A stretch of DNA of 64,000 bases from Staphylococcus sp. IVB6181 (GTDB lineage: Bacteria; Bacillota; Bacilli; Staphylococcales; Staphylococcaceae): the NCBI RefSeq assembly GCF_025561445.1, contig NZ_CP095096.1:1715822-1779821 (forward strand), read 5' to 3'. Shown piece after piece: positions 1 to 11,055 of this stretch. Numbering within the stretch: the first letter of the stretch is position 1; the number at the start of each line of letters is the position of its first letter. A program made the translations under genes and the position numbers. Under the pieces are notes generated by a model. The model did no database searches. It saw nothing but the letters and a program-made list of their open reading frames with translations, and was not told the DNA's origin.

Positions 1-662
1 ACTAAATCTTTCGCAACTTTCATGCCGTATATTTCTACCATGACTTCATTAGTACGTCCTGAGCCATTGGTTTTGATTAATGTTTTGCCGTCAGATACCA
101 ATGTAAAGCGGACATCTGGATGACTCATCGCCATACGATTGACAATATCTGTAATTTTTCCAAGTTCTGTATACAGACTCTTAACATATTTCAATCGTGC
201 CGGCGTATTATAAAATAACGACTCGACTAAGATATCGGTGCCTTGTTTGGCTTTTGCAGGTTTTTGATTGATAATCGCACCATCTTCCGCATAGATTTCA
301 TGGCCGTTTTGACCATCTGTGCACGTACGCAATGTGACTTTTGCGACAGAGGATATACTGGCTAATGCTTCTCCTCTGAAACCTAATGTACGGATATGGA
401 ATAAATCACTGTCTTCATTCAGCTTGCTAGTCGCATGGCGATGAAAGACTAGATGCAAGTCATCTTCTTCGATACCTGTACCGTTATCGACGACACGAAT
501 CGATTCGATTCCGGATTGTTTAACTTCAATATTAATTTCGCTTGCTTTGGCATCAAGGGCATTTTCCAACAATTCTTTAACGACTGATCCCGGACGTTCA
601 ACTACCTCCCCTGCCGCGATTTTATTGGCGAGGGAAGTCTGTAATTCTTTTATTTTGCCCAT
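1..662 (-). CDS. mutL: DNA mismatch repair protein MutL (N-terminal part, cut by window edge)
   Basis: MutL is the GHKL-ATPase that links MutS mismatch recognition to strand incision and repair. About 220 N-terminal residues are visible. They show the GHKL signatures: an E-L-x-x-N-A-x-D-A motif near residue 35, DNGTGI near residue 60 and the ATP-lid motif GFRGEAL near residue 95. The ATG at 660-662 is preceded by an AGAGGTGAA ribosome-binding site and lies 12 bp after the mutS stop codon, so mutS and mutL are one operon. The rest of the gene lies left of the window. Confidence 0.97.
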   Translation of the reverse strand, partial: MGKIKELQTSLANKIAAGEVVERPGSVVKELLENALDAKASEINIEVKQSGIESIRVVDNGTGIEEDDLHLVFHRHATSKLNEDSDLFHIRTLGFRGEALASISSVAKVTLRTCTDGQNGHEIYAEDGAIINQKPAKAKQGTDILVESLFYNTPARLKYVKSLYTELGKITDIVNRMAMSHPDVRFTLVSDGKTLIKTNGSGRTNEVMVEIYGMKVAKDL

Positions 663-674
663 GATTGTTCACCT

Positions 675-3299
675 CTATTTTAATTGGTTTTGGAGTTCGC
701 TGAGTTTGTTGAGTGCTTGAAGCGGTGTCATATTAGATATGTTTAATTGTTTTAATTCCAATTCGACTTCGCTTTCTTTAGGTACAGTATCAAACAAATC
801 AAATGTTCCTTGTTGGAAACCGGGTTGCTGCTGTTCTTCTGGTGCATTTTTATCTTCTTGAGATTGGTTTGTTTCAGAGACTGCTGCTTCATTCTTTTCT
901 GCACCTTCATAACTAGGAATTTGCGGTTGTGATTTATCGTTCGCTTCAAAGGCATCTAAGATCACCTGAGCACGTTCAATCACTTGATCCGGCAAATCTG
1001 CAAGTTTTGCGACTTGAATACCATAACTGTCATCTACAGCGCCATCTTTTACTTTATGCAAGAAGATAAGTTCGCCTTTATATTCATTTGCGGCAACATG
1101 TACATTTTTCAAACATGCCAATGACTGATCTAATGTCGTAAGCTCATGATAATGTGTCGAGAATAACGTCTTCGCATGAGATGTTTGTGCGACATATTCA
1201 ATCATTGCTTGCGCAAGAGCCAGCCCATCAAAAGTTGATGTGCCGCGTCCAATCTCATCAAAAATAATCAAGCTGTCTTCTGTCGCATATGTTAAAGCTT
1301 TTTGTGCTTCCAGCATTTCAACCATAAAGGTACTTTTACCAGATACTAAGTCATCTGCAGCACCGATACGTGTAAAGATTTGATCAAAAATCGGCAGTAC
1401 TGCTTCGCTGCATGGTACATAAGCGCCCATTTGCGCCATAATACTGATAATTGCGATTTGGCGCATATAAGTAGATTTACCTGACATATTCGGCCCTGTA
1501 ATCAAATAAATGAACTGTTCATCATCTAAGCGGCAATCATTAGGAACATAATCATTATAATCCATGACACGCTCTACTACAGGGTGGCGGGAATCAACTA
1601 AGTCTAATGTTTTATCATCGCTGAATTTTGGTCTGACATAATTGTATTTTTGAGCAATTTCCGCAAAGCTTTGCAGGCAATCAATTTCAGAAATTAATTT
1701 TGCTTGTTTTTGAAGACGCTCAGTATACACTTTGACCGCTTCTCTTAATTTCACAAAAAGCTGATATTCAAGTTCTACTGCTTTATCTTCAGCCCCTAAA
1801 ATCAAATCTTCTTTTTCTTTTAATTCATCCGTAATAAAACGTTCTGCATTCGATAATGTTTGTTTACGTGTATAACCATAGTCTGAAGGCTCAAAGCCTT
1901 TTAAGTTTGCACGTGTAATTTCTATAAAGTAGCCGAATACTTTGTTAAAGCTGATTTTCAGCGAACGAATACCTGTACGTTCTCTTTCTTTCGCTTGAAG
2001 CTGTGCCAACCATTGTTTACCGTTGATTGATGCTTCTAAGTATTCATCTAATTGTTCATTAAAGCCCTGTTTAAACAAGCCTCCGTCTTTCACTGAAATC
2101 GGCGGTTCCTCAACAAGACTATGTTCCAACAGTTCTAGCAAATCGTTTAAAGGTTCCAACTGTCTGAACTGTTCTGGCAATTGGTCATCAAACGCATCTA
2201 ATAATGCTTTGATATTCGGTATCTCAGCAATTGAATGTTTAAGCTGAATCAAATCACGCGCATTCACATTACCGTAACTGACACGTCCGACTAATCTTTC
2301 AATATCATACACTTGGTTTAAATAATTGCGCAGTGTATCGCGTTCAATAAAACGATCAATCAATTGCGACACAGCATCTAAGCGTTCATTGATGGCTTGT
2401 TTATAGATTAATGGTCGGTCAATCCATTGTTTTAAGCGACGTGCACCCATTGGTGTCTTCGTTTGATCCATCAACCATAACAATGTTCCTTTTTTAGATT
2501 TCAAACGAATGCTTTCAGTCAATTCTAAGTTGCGTTTAGCGTAATAATCCATTTTCATATAATCGACAGCTTCATATACTTTTGCGTCTTCAATATGTTC
2601 TAAATTACGCTTTTGCGTATGGTGGATATAATCTAACAGTACTTGTACCGTATGATGCATTAATGTATCTTCTACTTGGTTCACAGCATAATTTTCATTG
2701 CTGATGTCATCCACAACCGTTAATGTTTCTGTAGCCAATGACATTTGCTGCTTCAACGATGCTTCTACTGCTTCAGCAGTGACAATCTCATTAGGATTAA
2801 TCGTTGTAATCTCATTCAGCAGCATACTTTCATCATTGAAATGCGTCACCTTTAATTCACCCGTCGACACATCACAATAACTTAACGCAATGTTGTCCGC
2901 TTCTCGAATGAAGCTCAAAATATAGTTGTTTTGTTTTTCGTCCACGCCGCCTTGGTTCATAATTGTTCCTGGTGTAACTACACGGATTACTTCTCGGCGT
3001 ACCATACCTTTTGTAACTTTCGGATCTTCCATTTGTTCGCAAATGGCTACTTTATATCCGTTTTCTATTAACGTTTCAATATAACTTTCTGCAGAGTGGT
3101 AAGGCACTCCGCACATTGGAATAGGATTTTCTTTTTTCGCATCCCTTTTTGTCAGCGTAATCTCTAATACTCTAGAAGCCACTTTCGCATCTTCATAAAA
3201 CATTTCATAAAAATCGCCTAATCTGAAAAACAGTAAGCAGTCTTGATATTGAGATTTTATTTTTAAATATTGCTGCATCATCGGCGTTACATTTGTCAT
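675..3299 (-). CDS. mutS: DNA mismatch repair ATPase MutS
   Basis: MutS recognises base mismatches and small loops and recruits MutL. The 874-residue length matches staphylococcal MutS. The N-terminal mismatch-binding domain carries the F-Y-E motif (residues about 31-33, in DFYEMF). The ATPase domain has Walker [10 protein letters not shown] near residues 600-608, a Walker [13 protein letters not shown] and the STHYHEL motif. The C-terminal 70 residues are a Q/E-rich linker followed by a short helical tail, as expected of the dimerisation end. It heads the mutSL operon and is divergent from the glycerophosphodiesterase gene. A TATAAT-like -10 (complement of 3336-3341) lies upstream without a convincing -35. 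Confidence 0.98.
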   Translation of the reverse strand: MTNVTPMMQQYLKIKSQYQDCLLFFRLGDFYEMFYEDAKVASRVLEITLTKRDAKKENPIPMCGVPYHSAESYIETLIENGYKVAICEQMEDPKVTKGMVRREVIRVVTPGTIMNQGGVDEKQNNYILSFIREADNIALSYCDVSTGELKVTHFNDESMLLNEITTINPNEIVTAEAVEASLKQQMSLATETLTVVDDISNENYAVNQVEDTLMHHTVQVLLDYIHHTQKRNLEHIEDAKVYEAVDYMKMDYYAKRNLELTESIRLKSKKGTLLWLMDQTKTPMGARRLKQWIDRPLIYKQAINERLDAVSQLIDRFIERDTLRNYLNQVYDIERLVGRVSYGNVNARDLIQLKHSIAEIPNIKALLDAFDDQLPEQFRQLEPLNDLLELLEHSLVEEPPISVKDGGLFKQGFNEQLDEYLEASINGKQWLAQLQAKERERTGIRSLKISFNKVFGYFIEITRANLKGFEPSDYGYTRKQTLSNAERFITDELKEKEDLILGAEDKAVELEYQLFVKLREAVKVYTERLQKQAKLISEIDCLQSFAEIAQKYNYVRPKFSDDKTLDLVDSRHPVVERVMDYNDYVPNDCRLDDEQFIYLITGPNMSGKSTYMRQIAIISIMAQMGAYVPCSEAVLPIFDQIFTRIGAADDLVSGKSTFMVEMLEAQKALTYATEDSLIIFDEIGRGTSTFDGLALAQAMIEYVAQTSHAKTLFSTHYHELTTLDQSLACLKNVHVAANEYKGELIFLHKVKDGAVDDSYGIQVAKLADLPDQVIERAQVILDAFEANDKSQPQIPSYEGAEKNEAAVSETNQSQEDKNAPEEQQQPGFQQGTFDLFDTVPKESEVELELKQLNISNMTPLQALNKLSELQNQLK

Positions 3300-3580
3300 G
3301 ATTTTGAATCATTCCTTCTAATTTTAGGTTTATTCATTATAAGTGATTGTATAAGAATTTCATATCCATTTCACTTTTCTTAACTCATCTATTTTAACAA
3401 ATTATAAGTGGTTAAACGAGTGTCTGCTTTTTGTAAGGCTAATTTTAAATTCCTAATAAAAAGATTAATTCAGTATATATTATCAGTTAAATACTATTAA
3501 ATTGTCGTAAAAATCAGAATGTCATACACCTTTCTCTGATATATTGAAATTAATTTCACAAAAGGAGAGATTTACGCACT

Positions 3581-4549
3581 ATGAAACTAAAAAAATCAGT
3601 CATTACTTCATTAGCAGTATCAGTTACTTTATTAACCGGTTCTCAAGCAGTACTCGCTAGCGGAGGCGGCGGTATCGGTCCTGCTTCAAACGGCCACAGC
3701 AACGTTAACAAAGCTACATCGCACAAACCTCAAAACATTCTTAACAAAAATGTCGCAATTGCACACCGCGGCGCAAGCGGTTATGCACCTGAACATACTT
3801 TCTTCGCTTACGATAAAGCCAAAAACGAACTCAATGCAGACTACATAGAGCTAGATTTGCAGATGACAAAAGATGGCAATTTAATCGCAATGCATGATGA
3901 AACTGTTGATCGTACAACAGGCGGTAAATTCCATGGACCTGTCAAAAACTACACCACTGCTCAATTGAAACAAATGGATGTCGGTACTTCATTCAATGTT
4001 GCGAATCCTCAATATGCCGACCCTAAATACAGCGGTGCTAAAATTCCTACATTAGATGAAATCTTAGACCGTTACGGCAAAAACACAAACTACTATATCG
4101 AAACAAAATCACCAGATGTGTATCCTGGTATGGAAGAAAAATTGCTTCAAACTTTAAATAAGCATGGATTATTGACACCGAATAAACTTCAAAACGAACA
4201 AGTCGTCGTACAATCTTTCTCACAAGAAAGCTTGTTGAAAATGAAACGTCTCAATCCGAATGTACCGTTGATTCAATTGACAGATAAAGCACAATTAGGC
4301 ACATACACAGATCAAGACTTAGATTATATTGCATCATATGCTAAAGGTGTCGGCCCTGAATATCATGATGCTACAGCAGCAAATGTAGAAAAAATGCATC
4401 GCCATCATCTGTTAGTACACCCTTATACTGTCAATACAGTCCCTGAAATGCAACAATTAATCAATAACAATGTTGATGGTGCCTTCTCTAACTACATCGA
4501 TCAATATGTAAAACTTAGAGACCAATCTCAAAACAAAACAGCTTACTAA
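3581..4549 (+). CDS. glpQ: Secreted glycerophosphodiester phosphodiesterase (GlpQ type)
   Basis: The enzyme hydrolyses glycerophosphodiesters to glycerol-3-phosphate and an alcohol outside the membrane. The first ~26 residues form a signal peptide (KLKK basic start, hydrophobic core, cleavage probably after VLA), followed by a Gly/Asn/Ser-rich spacer. The GDPD catalytic set is present: HRGASG at 62-67, E71 (in PEHT), E90/D92 (in IELDLQ) and H105 (in MHDETVDR). The length of 322 residues is typical. AAAGGAGAG lies upstream of the ATG. The gene stands alone on the plus strand and ends before a strong hairpin at 4575-4619. A second, cytosolic GDPD is at 50480-51238. Confidence 0.95.
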   Translation: MKLKKSVITSLAVSVTLLTGSQAVLASGGGGIGPASNGHSNVNKATSHKPQNILNKNVAIAHRGASGYAPEHTFFAYDKAKNELNADYIELDLQMTKDGNLIAMHDETVDRTTGGKFHGPVKNYTTAQLKQMDVGTSFNVANPQYADPKYSGAKIPTLDEILDRYGKNTNYYIETKSPDVYPGMEEKLLQTLNKHGLLTPNKLQNEQVVVQSFSQESLLKMKRLNPNVPLIQLTDKAQLGTYTDQDLDYIASYAKGVGPEYHDATAANVEKMHRHHLLVHPYTVNTVPEMQQLINNNVDGAFSNYIDQYVKLRDQSQNKTAY

Positions 4550-4574
4550 GTTTAAATAAAATAGAACAACAAGA

Positions 4575-4619
4575 AACATCCCCATCCTCTTCTTAATTAA
4601 AGAAATGAATGGGGATGTT
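4575..4619. terminator. Bidirectional terminator between glpQ and thiW
   Basis: An 11-bp perfect stem (AACATCCCCAT / ATGGGGATGTT) closes a 23-nt loop between the convergent glpQ and thiW genes. The flanks are T-rich when read from either side, so it probably serves both. Confidence 0.8.
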
Positions 4620-4626
4620 GTATTTA

Positions 4627-5124
4627 TCAGTCTTTCGGCAGCCATCTGGACAGCTTGCCTTTTTTAAATAAAATCATAAGCAGTACATAACTAATGGATG
4701 CACCTAAAGCACTTGATGCGATAAATGCGGCCATTAAAGGTTTAATGGCAATCCCTTGCAGTCCTAAGACAAAAGCCAAAGGAATACACATAAAACTGCC
4801 GATGAAACCTGTACCGATGACTTCGCCGATTGCGGCCATAAACAAATGTTTACGGTAACGATACAACAAGCTCGCTAGTAATACACCGATCATACTGCCG
4901 GGAAATGCAAATGCTGAACCTGTACCGAACATCATGCGAATGACTGAGGATAGAAATGCTTGAGCAAGTCCGAACCACGGTCCTACAAATACAGCACATA
5001 ACACATTAATCATATGTTGAATCGGTGCCGCTTTAATAGGTCCGAGCGGTATAATAATCAGACTGCTTAAGACAACATTAATGGCGATGAACATAGCAGT
5101 TATAGTAAGTTTTCTTATCTTCAC
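4627..5124 (-). CDS. thiW: ECF transporter S component, ThiW family
   Basis: The product is a 165-residue, very hydrophobic protein with about five to six membrane segments, recognisable as the substrate-binding S component of an energy-coupling-factor transporter. ThiW proteins are predicted to take up the thiazole moiety of thiamine, and the shared EcfA/A'/T module would be encoded elsewhere. The start is GTG at 5122-5124, with AAAGGGCG about 8 nt upstream; the next in-frame ATG would remove the conserved first helix. No TPP riboswitch is visible in the 31-bp gap to ricA, so it is probably co-transcribed with miaB-ricA. The thiazole specificity is by family only. Confidence 0.8.
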   Translation of the reverse strand: MKIRKLTITAMFIAINVVLSSLIIIPLGPIKAAPIQHMINVLCAVFVGPWFGLAQAFLSSVIRMMFGTGSAFAFPGSMIGVLLASLLYRYRKHLFMAAIGEVIGTGFIGSFMCIPLAFVLGLQGIAIKPLMAAFIASSALGASISYVLLMILFKKGKLSRWLPKD

Positions 5125-5155
5125 AACTCAAACGCCCTTTCACTTAGATTTAAAG

Positions 5156-5512
5156 TTACTGCTTGTGGTGCGCTGCGTTCAAACGATCAGCCATTGTGTT
5201 AATCATCATTTGCAGCAAATCATTCGCATCAGCTTGCGATTCGCGAAATTCTGTGACGATAGGCAACGCATTGATTTTCTTTTCAAGCTCTGCTATCTCT
5301 GCTTCACTTCGCTTATATGCTTCTATCTTGCCATAGTTCTGCAAATTCACAGATTGCTTTTGTCTTTGTTTTAAATCTGCCATCCAATCATCAATATGAT
5401 GGTTGCGATGAATTTGTGTTTCAACACGCTGGTAATCTTTAACAGTATCCAAAGCTTTGATTTGCGCACTCAGTTTTTTAGCTTCTTCGATGATAGCCGT
5501 TTTATCATACAT
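5156..5512 (-). CDS. ricA: RicA (YmcA) family protein, RicAFT complex subunit
   Basis: This is a 118-residue, largely helical protein of the YmcA/YlbF family. In B. subtilis RicA joins RicF and RicT in a complex that binds Fe-S clusters and directs RNase Y to maturation of certain transcripts, and affects competence and biofilm formation. The sequence shows the family's charged helices (residues about 5-25, 35-85) and a C-terminal helix ending in HHKQ. Its ATG overlaps the miaB stop codon (TAATG), so the two are translationally coupled; ymcA also follows miaB in Bacillus. Its partner RNase Y is encoded at 23564-25123 in this window. Confidence 0.88.
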   Translation of the reverse strand: MYDKTAIIEEAKKLSAQIKALDTVKDYQRVETQIHRNHHIDDWMADLKQRQKQSVNLQNYGKIEAYKRSEAEIAELEKKINALPIVTEFRESQADANDLLQMMINTMADRLNAAHHKQ

Positions 5513-7053
5513 TACGCTTTCACCGCATTGCTTTCATGAACATGCAAGAATGTACCGTTTAGTGAATACTGTTTCGCTTCGTCGATTTTCACATCAACAA
5601 GTTTGCCGATGACTTCTTTAGGTCCTTTAAAGTTAACTAATTTATTTTTATCAGTGTAACCTGCTAATACCGTGTCGTCTTTCTTACTGCTGCCTTCGCA
5701 TAATACAGTCACAACTTGACCTTCATAAGCTTTAAGTGCACGTTCAGAATAATAACCGACTTTTTTATTTAAGCGCTGCAAGCGTGCTTTTTTAACGTCT
5801 GTTGCTACGTTATCTTTCATTCGTGCAGCCGGTGTACCATCACGCTGTGAATAAAGATAAGTATAAGCATGTTCGAATTCAACTTCATCATATAATGATA
5901 ATGTTTCTTCGAATTGTTCTTCTGTTTCATTCGGATAGCCGACAATAATATCAGTTGTTAATGCAACATCAGGAATTGCAGCTTTAATACGATGTACTAA
6001 ATCTAAATAACTTTCGCGTGTATATTTGCGTCCCATAATTTTCAATACAGCATCATTACCAGATTGAACAGGTAAATGGATGTGCGGTACGATATTGCCG
6101 CCCTTAGCAATTACTTCAATCATATGATCTGTAAAGTCCCATGGGTGGCTGGTAGTAAAACGGACACGCGGAATATCGATTTTAGAAATCGCTTCAAATA
6201 AATCGCCTAAACCATAATCCATGTCTTTTAAGTCTTTACCGTATGAGTTGACGTTTTGACCTAATAAAGTAATTTCTTTATAGCCTCTGCGAGCTAAATC
6301 ACGCACTTCATCAATAATATCTTGCGGACGGCGACTGCGCTCTTTACCGCGTGTAAACGGCACAATACAATATGTACAGAACTTATCGCAGCCATACATA
6401 ATATTAACCCATGCTTTGAAATAGTCGTCGCGGACTTTCGGAAGGTTCTCGATAACATCGCCTTCTTTAGACCAAACATCAATGACCATTGCTTTAGATA
6501 AATATGCTTCTTCTAAAATCTCTGGTAATTTATGAATATTGTGCGTACCGAAAATCATATCCACATTTTGGAATGACTTCAATATTTTATTCACGACTGA
6601 TTCTTCTTGCGACATACAACCGCAAACACCGATTAGGCAATCTGGACGATCGCGTTTCAAGTGTTTTAAATTACCGATTTCACTAAATACTTTGTTTTCC
6701 GCATTTTCACGAATCGCACAAGTATTTAACAAGATTACATCTGCTTTTAACATTTCATCTGCTAATGTATAACCTAAAGCTTCAAAAATACCTGCCATTA
6801 CTTCAGTGTCGTGCGCATTCATTTGGCAACCATACGTTTTAATAAAGAACGTACGGCCTTTACCCATGTTTTTATATTTCTCATCTATTTGGAAATCACG
6901 ATTATAATGCACTTCTTCTTTACCGCGTTTTTTAGCTTCTTTTAAACTAGGAGGCTGGTAAACTGTTTCGAAGTATTGACTATAATCTTTCTCTTTCTTG
7001 TTTCGGTGTGCAATTACGTCCAAAGAACCCGCTTTTCTTTGTTCTTCATTCAC
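5512..7053 (-). CDS. miaB: tRNA-2-methylthio-N6-dimethylallyladenosine synthase MiaB
   Basis: MiaB is a radical-SAM methylthiotransferase that converts i6A37 to ms2i6A37 in tRNAs. The N-terminal domain has cysteines for the auxiliary 4Fe-4S cluster (C76 in TYGCQMN, C111 in NTCAIRE, C145 in CGCM). The radical-SAM motif is C221-x3-C225-x2-C228 (CDKFCTYC). A C-terminal TRAM domain spans about residues 435-505. The start is GTG at 7051-7053, preceded by AAAGGA. A good sigma-A promoter lies just upstream (7095-7123), so miaB heads a miaB-ricA-(thiW) operon. The length of 513 residues is normal for staphylococci. Confidence 0.97.
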   Translation of the reverse strand: MNEEQRKAGSLDVIAHRNKKEKDYSQYFETVYQPPSLKEAKKRGKEEVHYNRDFQIDEKYKNMGKGRTFFIKTYGCQMNAHDTEVMAGIFEALGYTLADEMLKADVILLNTCAIRENAENKVFSEIGNLKHLKRDRPDCLIGVCGCMSQEESVVNKILKSFQNVDMIFGTHNIHKLPEILEEAYLSKAMVIDVWSKEGDVIENLPKVRDDYFKAWVNIMYGCDKFCTYCIVPFTRGKERSRRPQDIIDEVRDLARRGYKEITLLGQNVNSYGKDLKDMDYGLGDLFEAISKIDIPRVRFTTSHPWDFTDHMIEVIAKGGNIVPHIHLPVQSGNDAVLKIMGRKYTRESYLDLVHRIKAAIPDVALTTDIIVGYPNETEEQFEETLSLYDEVEFEHAYTYLYSQRDGTPAARMKDNVATDVKKARLQRLNKKVGYYSERALKAYEGQVVTVLCEGSSKKDDTVLAGYTDKNKLVNFKGPKEVIGKLVDVKIDEAKQYSLNGTFLHVHESNAVKA

Positions 7054-7094
7054 TTCGCAAAATCCTTTCTATATCCCCGATTAATCATTATTTC

Positions 7095-7123
7095 ATTATA
7101 TATGGTTTACGTTAAAAGTGCAA
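7095..7123 (-). promoter_or_regulatory. Sigma-A promoter of miaB operon
   Basis: On the minus strand TTGCAC (7118-7123) and TATAAT (7095-7100) are separated by exactly 17 bp. The -10 lies about 42 bp upstream of the miaB GTG start. Confidence 0.75.
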
Positions 7124-7143
7124 AATGAATCTTGTCTGAAACA

Positions 7144-7169
7144 GAAAAAAAGCCAGTCAAAGACCGGCT
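7144..7169 (-). terminator. Terminator of the opp operon
   Basis: The stem AGCCGGTC / GACTGGCT (one G-U pair, 3-nt loop) is followed by seven T on the minus strand, just after the oppC stop codon and before the miaB promoter. Confidence 0.88.
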
Positions 7170-7174
7170 TCATT

Positions 7175-8072
7175 TTAGTGTTTGGATTTAGGATTCAATG
7201 CATCTTTCAATCCTTCACCCACAAAGTTGATACATAAAATTGTCATTGTAATAATAATTGCCGGCGGCATCCAAATCCAAGGTTTGCCGCTGAGTACATC
7301 CGCTTCTTGTGCATCTGAAAGCATATTCCCCCATGTCGGTGTTGTTTTCGCAATACCAAAACCAAGGAAACTCAAACCTGCTTCAGCTACAATTTGTACC
7401 GCAAATAATAAAGTTGCTTGTACAATAATGACACTTAAAATGTTCGGTAATAAATGTTTGAACATAATTTTATATACAGGTGTACCAATAGATACAGCAG
7501 CTAAGAAATATTCATTTTTTTTCTTGCATCACTTTACCGCGCGTCAATCTCGCAATTCCGACCCATGACAGCACTATGATAACGGATGCCAGAATAATTG
7601 CTGAGCCGTATGGATTTTTGATTTTATCGCTGAAAGTCGCATTTAATACGATTGCGAATGGAATGAATGGGAACAACATTACAAATTCAGTAAAACGCAT
7701 TAAAATTGTGTCGATTTTACCGCCGTAATAACCAGATATCATACCTACAATGATACCAATAATTAAAATCCCTGCTGTTGTTGTAATCCCGAATACCATT
7801 GAGACACAACCTGAATACAATAATCGACTTAAAATATCTCGACCTCCAGCATCAGTGCCCAGCCAATGTTCCGGAGACATATCACCTTTGATATTCACAA
7901 GGTTTTGCTCGTTCGGATCAAAGGGTGCGATAAGCGGAGATAACATAGAAATCGTAAATATCGCGATGAGCACAAAAAGTGCAGTCATTGCTAATTTATT
8001 ATGCGTGAAATGAATCAATGCACTTTTTAAAGGTGAATAACTCTCATTTTTAGTTTTTGATTTTTTAGCCAT
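7175..8072 (-). pseudogene. oppC: Oligopeptide ABC transporter permease OppC, frameshifted
   Basis: This is the second membrane permease of a peptide importer. The reading frame is interrupted. Residues 1-186 read from 8072 to a TGA at 7512, ending in VMQEKK; the remainder (NEYFLAAVSIGTP..., then MFKHLLPNILS... to the stop at 7175) continues in another frame. Removing one A from an A8 run (7515-7522, T8 on the plus strand) restores a 298-residue protein with the permease EAA loop and about six membrane helices. The break is therefore a single-base homopolymer expansion. It could be a real mutation, a sequencing error, or tolerated by transcriptional slippage on A8. It is last in the operon, 12 bp after oppB. 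Confidence 0.9.
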
Positions 8073-8084
8073 TGTTGCGCCTCC

Positions 8085-9050
8085 TTAGTTGCTCTTAATT
8101 CTAGGGTCGACGATACTATATGTGATATCAGAGATTAAGTTCGCAAGCAGTCCTGAGAATGCGAAGAATAATAGTAACGCCATCATGAGAGGATAATCTT
8201 TACCGCTGATTGCTTCAATCAGCAATTTACCGATTCCTGGATATGAAAAAATCGTTTCAATGATTACGGCACCGCCGAAAATAGAAAGCACATCTCCACC
8301 GAAGAATGTCACAATAGGGATAATTGAGTTTCTTAAAATATGTTTATTATAAATTTTATTTTCAGAAATCCCATTTGAACGTGCTGTTCGGACATAATCT
8401 TTACGTGCATTTTCAATCATATCGTTACGCAAGAATTGTACATATCCAGCCGTAGACATTACACCTAAAATCAATGCCGGCAATAAAGCATGATAAAGTT
8501 TACTCATATAATAAGCAAAAGTGCCTTCTTCTAATCCCATCGTTACAGACCCTTGGAATGGGAATAAATTCAATTGGAATGCGAATAAATAAATCGCAAA
8601 GACACCTGCCACAAATGAAGGCAATGCCAACAAGAAATAGTTAGCAACTTGTATCGAGTAATCTAATGGCGAATAAGGTTTTCGTCCTGATAAGATACCA
8701 AGCGGAAAAGCTAAAATATACGTAAATATTAAGGTTAATGTTCCAAGTCTAATCGTATTAGGCATTCTTTCTTTAATTAAATCGATTACAGGTCTTTTAA
8801 ATCGGACTGATTCGCCTAAATCTCCATGTACAATATGTTCTGCCCACTTGATATATTGCACATGAATCGGTTGGTCATAACCTAATTTCTTTCTTTGCTG
8901 TTCATAATATGCTGAAGAACTGTCAGATGATGATGCTTGTCCTGTAAATGCATCACCCGGTTGTAATTTAGAGATACCGAAAATCACAATTGAAATCAAA
9001 AACAGTAACGGTATCATCAATAATAAACGACGAATGATTAACTGAATCAT
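8085..9050 (-). CDS. oppB: Oligopeptide ABC transporter permease OppB
   Basis: This is an intact 321-residue inner-membrane permease of the DppB/OppB family. An N-terminal transmembrane helix (about 9-28) precedes a long extracytoplasmic loop, then five further helices follow, with the conserved EAA-type loop (residues about 215-235, ENARKDYVRTARSNG). Its ATG overlaps the oppF stop by 4 bp (ATGA), so translation is coupled. It should pair with OppC, which is frameshifted here, so an assembled channel may not form. Confidence 0.95.
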   Translation of the reverse strand: MIQLIIRRLLLMIPLLFLISIVIFGISKLQPGDAFTGQASSSDSSSAYYEQQRKKLGYDQPIHVQYIKWAEHIVHGDLGESVRFKRPVIDLIKERMPNTIRLGTLTLIFTYILAFPLGILSGRKPYSPLDYSIQVANYFLLALPSFVAGVFAIYLFAFQLNLFPFQGSVTMGLEEGTFAYYMSKLYHALLPALILGVMSTAGYVQFLRNDMIENARKDYVRTARSNGISENKIYNKHILRNSIIPIVTFFGGDVLSIFGGAVIIETIFSYPGIGKLLIEAISGKDYPLMMALLLFFAFSGLLANLISDITYSIVDPRIKSN

Positions 9051-10033
9051 TTTTCCACCTCTTCCTCAATCAGCAAGCAAGATACAAAATGATCTTTGCT
9101 GACTTCTTTATATTCGGGTTGATTAATTTTGCAAGCTTCTTGCGCAATCGGACACCTTGTATGGAAAGGAAATCCTGTCGCAGGATTTGCAGGTGAAGGT
9201 AAATCTCCTGTTAATAAAATTCTCGTTTTTCTTTTTGTCGGATCAATTTCCGGTATTGCTGAAATCAAAGCTTGTGTATAAGGATGTTTTGGATGATTAT
9301 ATATTTCGTCTGCCGGTCCTTGCTCAACAATATGACCAAGATACATCACACCGATATAATCACTTACATGCTTAACGACACTTAAATCATGCGCAATGAA
9401 TAAGTAGCTGAGGTTAAATTCTTTTTGCAAATCATCTAATAAATTCAGTACTTGAGATTGTACGGAAACATCTAACGCACTTACAGGTTCGTCTAAAATA
9501 ATTAATTTAGGTTTAAGCGCTAACGCACGTGCAATACCGACTCTCTGTCTTTGTCCGCCTGAAAATTCATGTGCATATTTATAATAATCCTCTGGGTGCA
9601 GTCCTACTTTTGCTAAAAGTCCTTTTACTTCTTTTTCTAATTCTGCTTTAGACAGCTTATTATAGTTTTTTATCGGTTCACCGACAATGTCTCCTACCAT
9701 TTGCAGCGGGTTAAGCGAAGCATAAGGATCTTGGAAAATCATTTGAAATCCCTTGCGCGCTTCTCTTAGTTTATGCCCTTTAATATGCGTAATATCTTCG
9801 CCATTAAAAGTTACTGTACCGCCCGTAGGTGTCTGCAACCTCAAAATACTTCTCCCAGCAGATGATTTACCGCAGCCTGATTCTCCTACGAGCCCCATAG
9901 TCTCTCCTTCATTAATTCTAAAACTGATACCATCTACCGCTTTGACTTGTCCGACTGTTCTGCGAAAAAATCCGCCTTTAATTGGATAATATTGTTTAAG
10001 TTCATTTACTTCTAAGATTGTCTTTTTATCCAT
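9047..10033 (-). CDS. oppF: Oligopeptide ABC transporter ATP-binding protein OppF
   Basis: This is an intact 328-residue ATPase. Walker A is GESGCGKSS (about residues 53-61), the Q-loop is in FQDPYASLNP, the ABC signature is FSGGQRQRVG (about 162-171) and Walker B is LIILDEP. The C-terminal oligopeptide/dipeptide domain contains the cysteines typical of OppF/DppF (RCPIAQEAC and SCLL). It lies 12 bp after oppD and overlaps oppB by 4 bp. It would power import together with OppD, which is frameshifted in this sequence. Confidence 0.96.
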   Translation of the reverse strand: MDKKTILEVNELKQYYPIKGGFFRRTVGQVKAVDGISFRINEGETMGLVGESGCGKSSAGRSILRLQTPTGGTVTFNGEDITHIKGHKLREARKGFQMIFQDPYASLNPLQMVGDIVGEPIKNYNKLSKAELEKEVKGLLAKVGLHPEDYYKYAHEFSGGQRQRVGIARALALKPKLIILDEPVSALDVSVQSQVLNLLDDLQKEFNLSYLFIAHDLSVVKHVSDYIGVMYLGHIVEQGPADEIYNHPKHPYTQALISAIPEIDPTKRKTRILLTGDLPSPANPATGFPFHTRCPIAQEACKINQPEYKEVSKDHFVSCLLIEEEVEK

Positions 10034-10045
10034 AATTTTCCTCCA

Positions 10046-11025
10046 TTACATCTCATCATATAAATGACAAGCTACTTTATGTTTTGCATCAATCAATTTT
10101 AGAGGGACATTTTCTTTTTTACAGATATCCATGACATGAGGACATCTATTCGCAAACTTGCATCCTTGTTTCGGTATATTGACAAGAGAAGGAACACTAC
10201 CTTCGATAACTTCTAATTTTTCAGGATTTCCTTCAAGTTTCGGAATAGATCTGATTAATGCTTGAGTGTATGGATGTTTAGGAGATTGGAAAATTTCATC
10301 TGTTGTTCCAGTCTCGATAATATTACCTGCATACATGACAGCTACACGATCGCATAGTTCTGAAATCACTGCTAAATCATGTGAAATGAAAATAATAGAC
10401 ATATTATTTTCTTTACGGATCTTTCTTAATAAATCTAATATTTGCGCCTGCACCGTTACATCTAGAGCAGTCGTAGGTTCATCTGCGATTAATAAGTCCG
10501 GGTTGCACGAAATCGCTAAAGCGATCATTACACGCTGCCTCATACCGCCAGAGAGCTGATGCGGATAATTGTCGATGACTTCTCCAGCTCTTGGAATACC
10601 GACTTGATTTAATAAATCGATGGCTTTTCTCTGGATTTAACTTTATCCAATTTTAAATGCAGCATGATCTTCTCAACTAATTGATTTCCAATCGTGAAAA
10701 CCGGATTCAGTGCAGTCATCGGTTCTTGGAAGATCATTGAAAGTTCTTTTCCTCTGATTTTGTTATAGTCTTTTTCACTGATATTATCGATACGCTTGCC
10801 TTTAAATTTGATTTCGCCTTCTTCAACATTCGCAATTTTTTCAGGCAGCAGCTGCATCACTGATAAGCTGAGTACTGATTTCCCTGACCCCGATTCTCCT
10901 ACTATTCCTAGAATTTCGCCTTCTTCTACCGATAAATTAATGTTGTTAACTGCAGAATACCATTCGTTTTTTATGTAAAAACTGGTTTTTAATTGTGTTA
11001 TTTCTAATATATTTTTAACTGGCAT
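10046..11025 (-). pseudogene. oppD: Oligopeptide ABC transporter ATP-binding protein OppD, frameshifted
   Basis: The N-terminal part (from 11025) contains Walker A GESGSGKS and the Q-loop FQEPMTALNP, then runs out of frame to a TAA at 10609. The C-terminal part continues in another frame with QLSGGMRQRV, Walker B LLIADEPTTALD and the C-terminal peptide-transporter domain. Adding one A to the A4 run near 10625-10628 joins the halves through EKAIDLLNQVGIPRA and gives 326 residues. The chosen ATG at 11025 has GGGGAG 9 nt upstream; a TTG two codons earlier is too close to it. Both ATPase halves would be non-functional if the shift is real. Confidence 0.9.
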
Positions 11026-11055
11026 TTTCAAACACTCCCCTGCTTTTTTACTTAG

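Noticed and set aside
5125-5155. TPP riboswitch upstream of thiW
   Set aside because: The gap is only 31 bp and has no room for the aptamer; no THI-box-like sequence is visible.
7182-7568. 128-residue plus-strand frame spanning the oppC frameshift
   Set aside because: It is antisense to oppC sequence on both sides of the break; the minus-strand frames are clearly permease.
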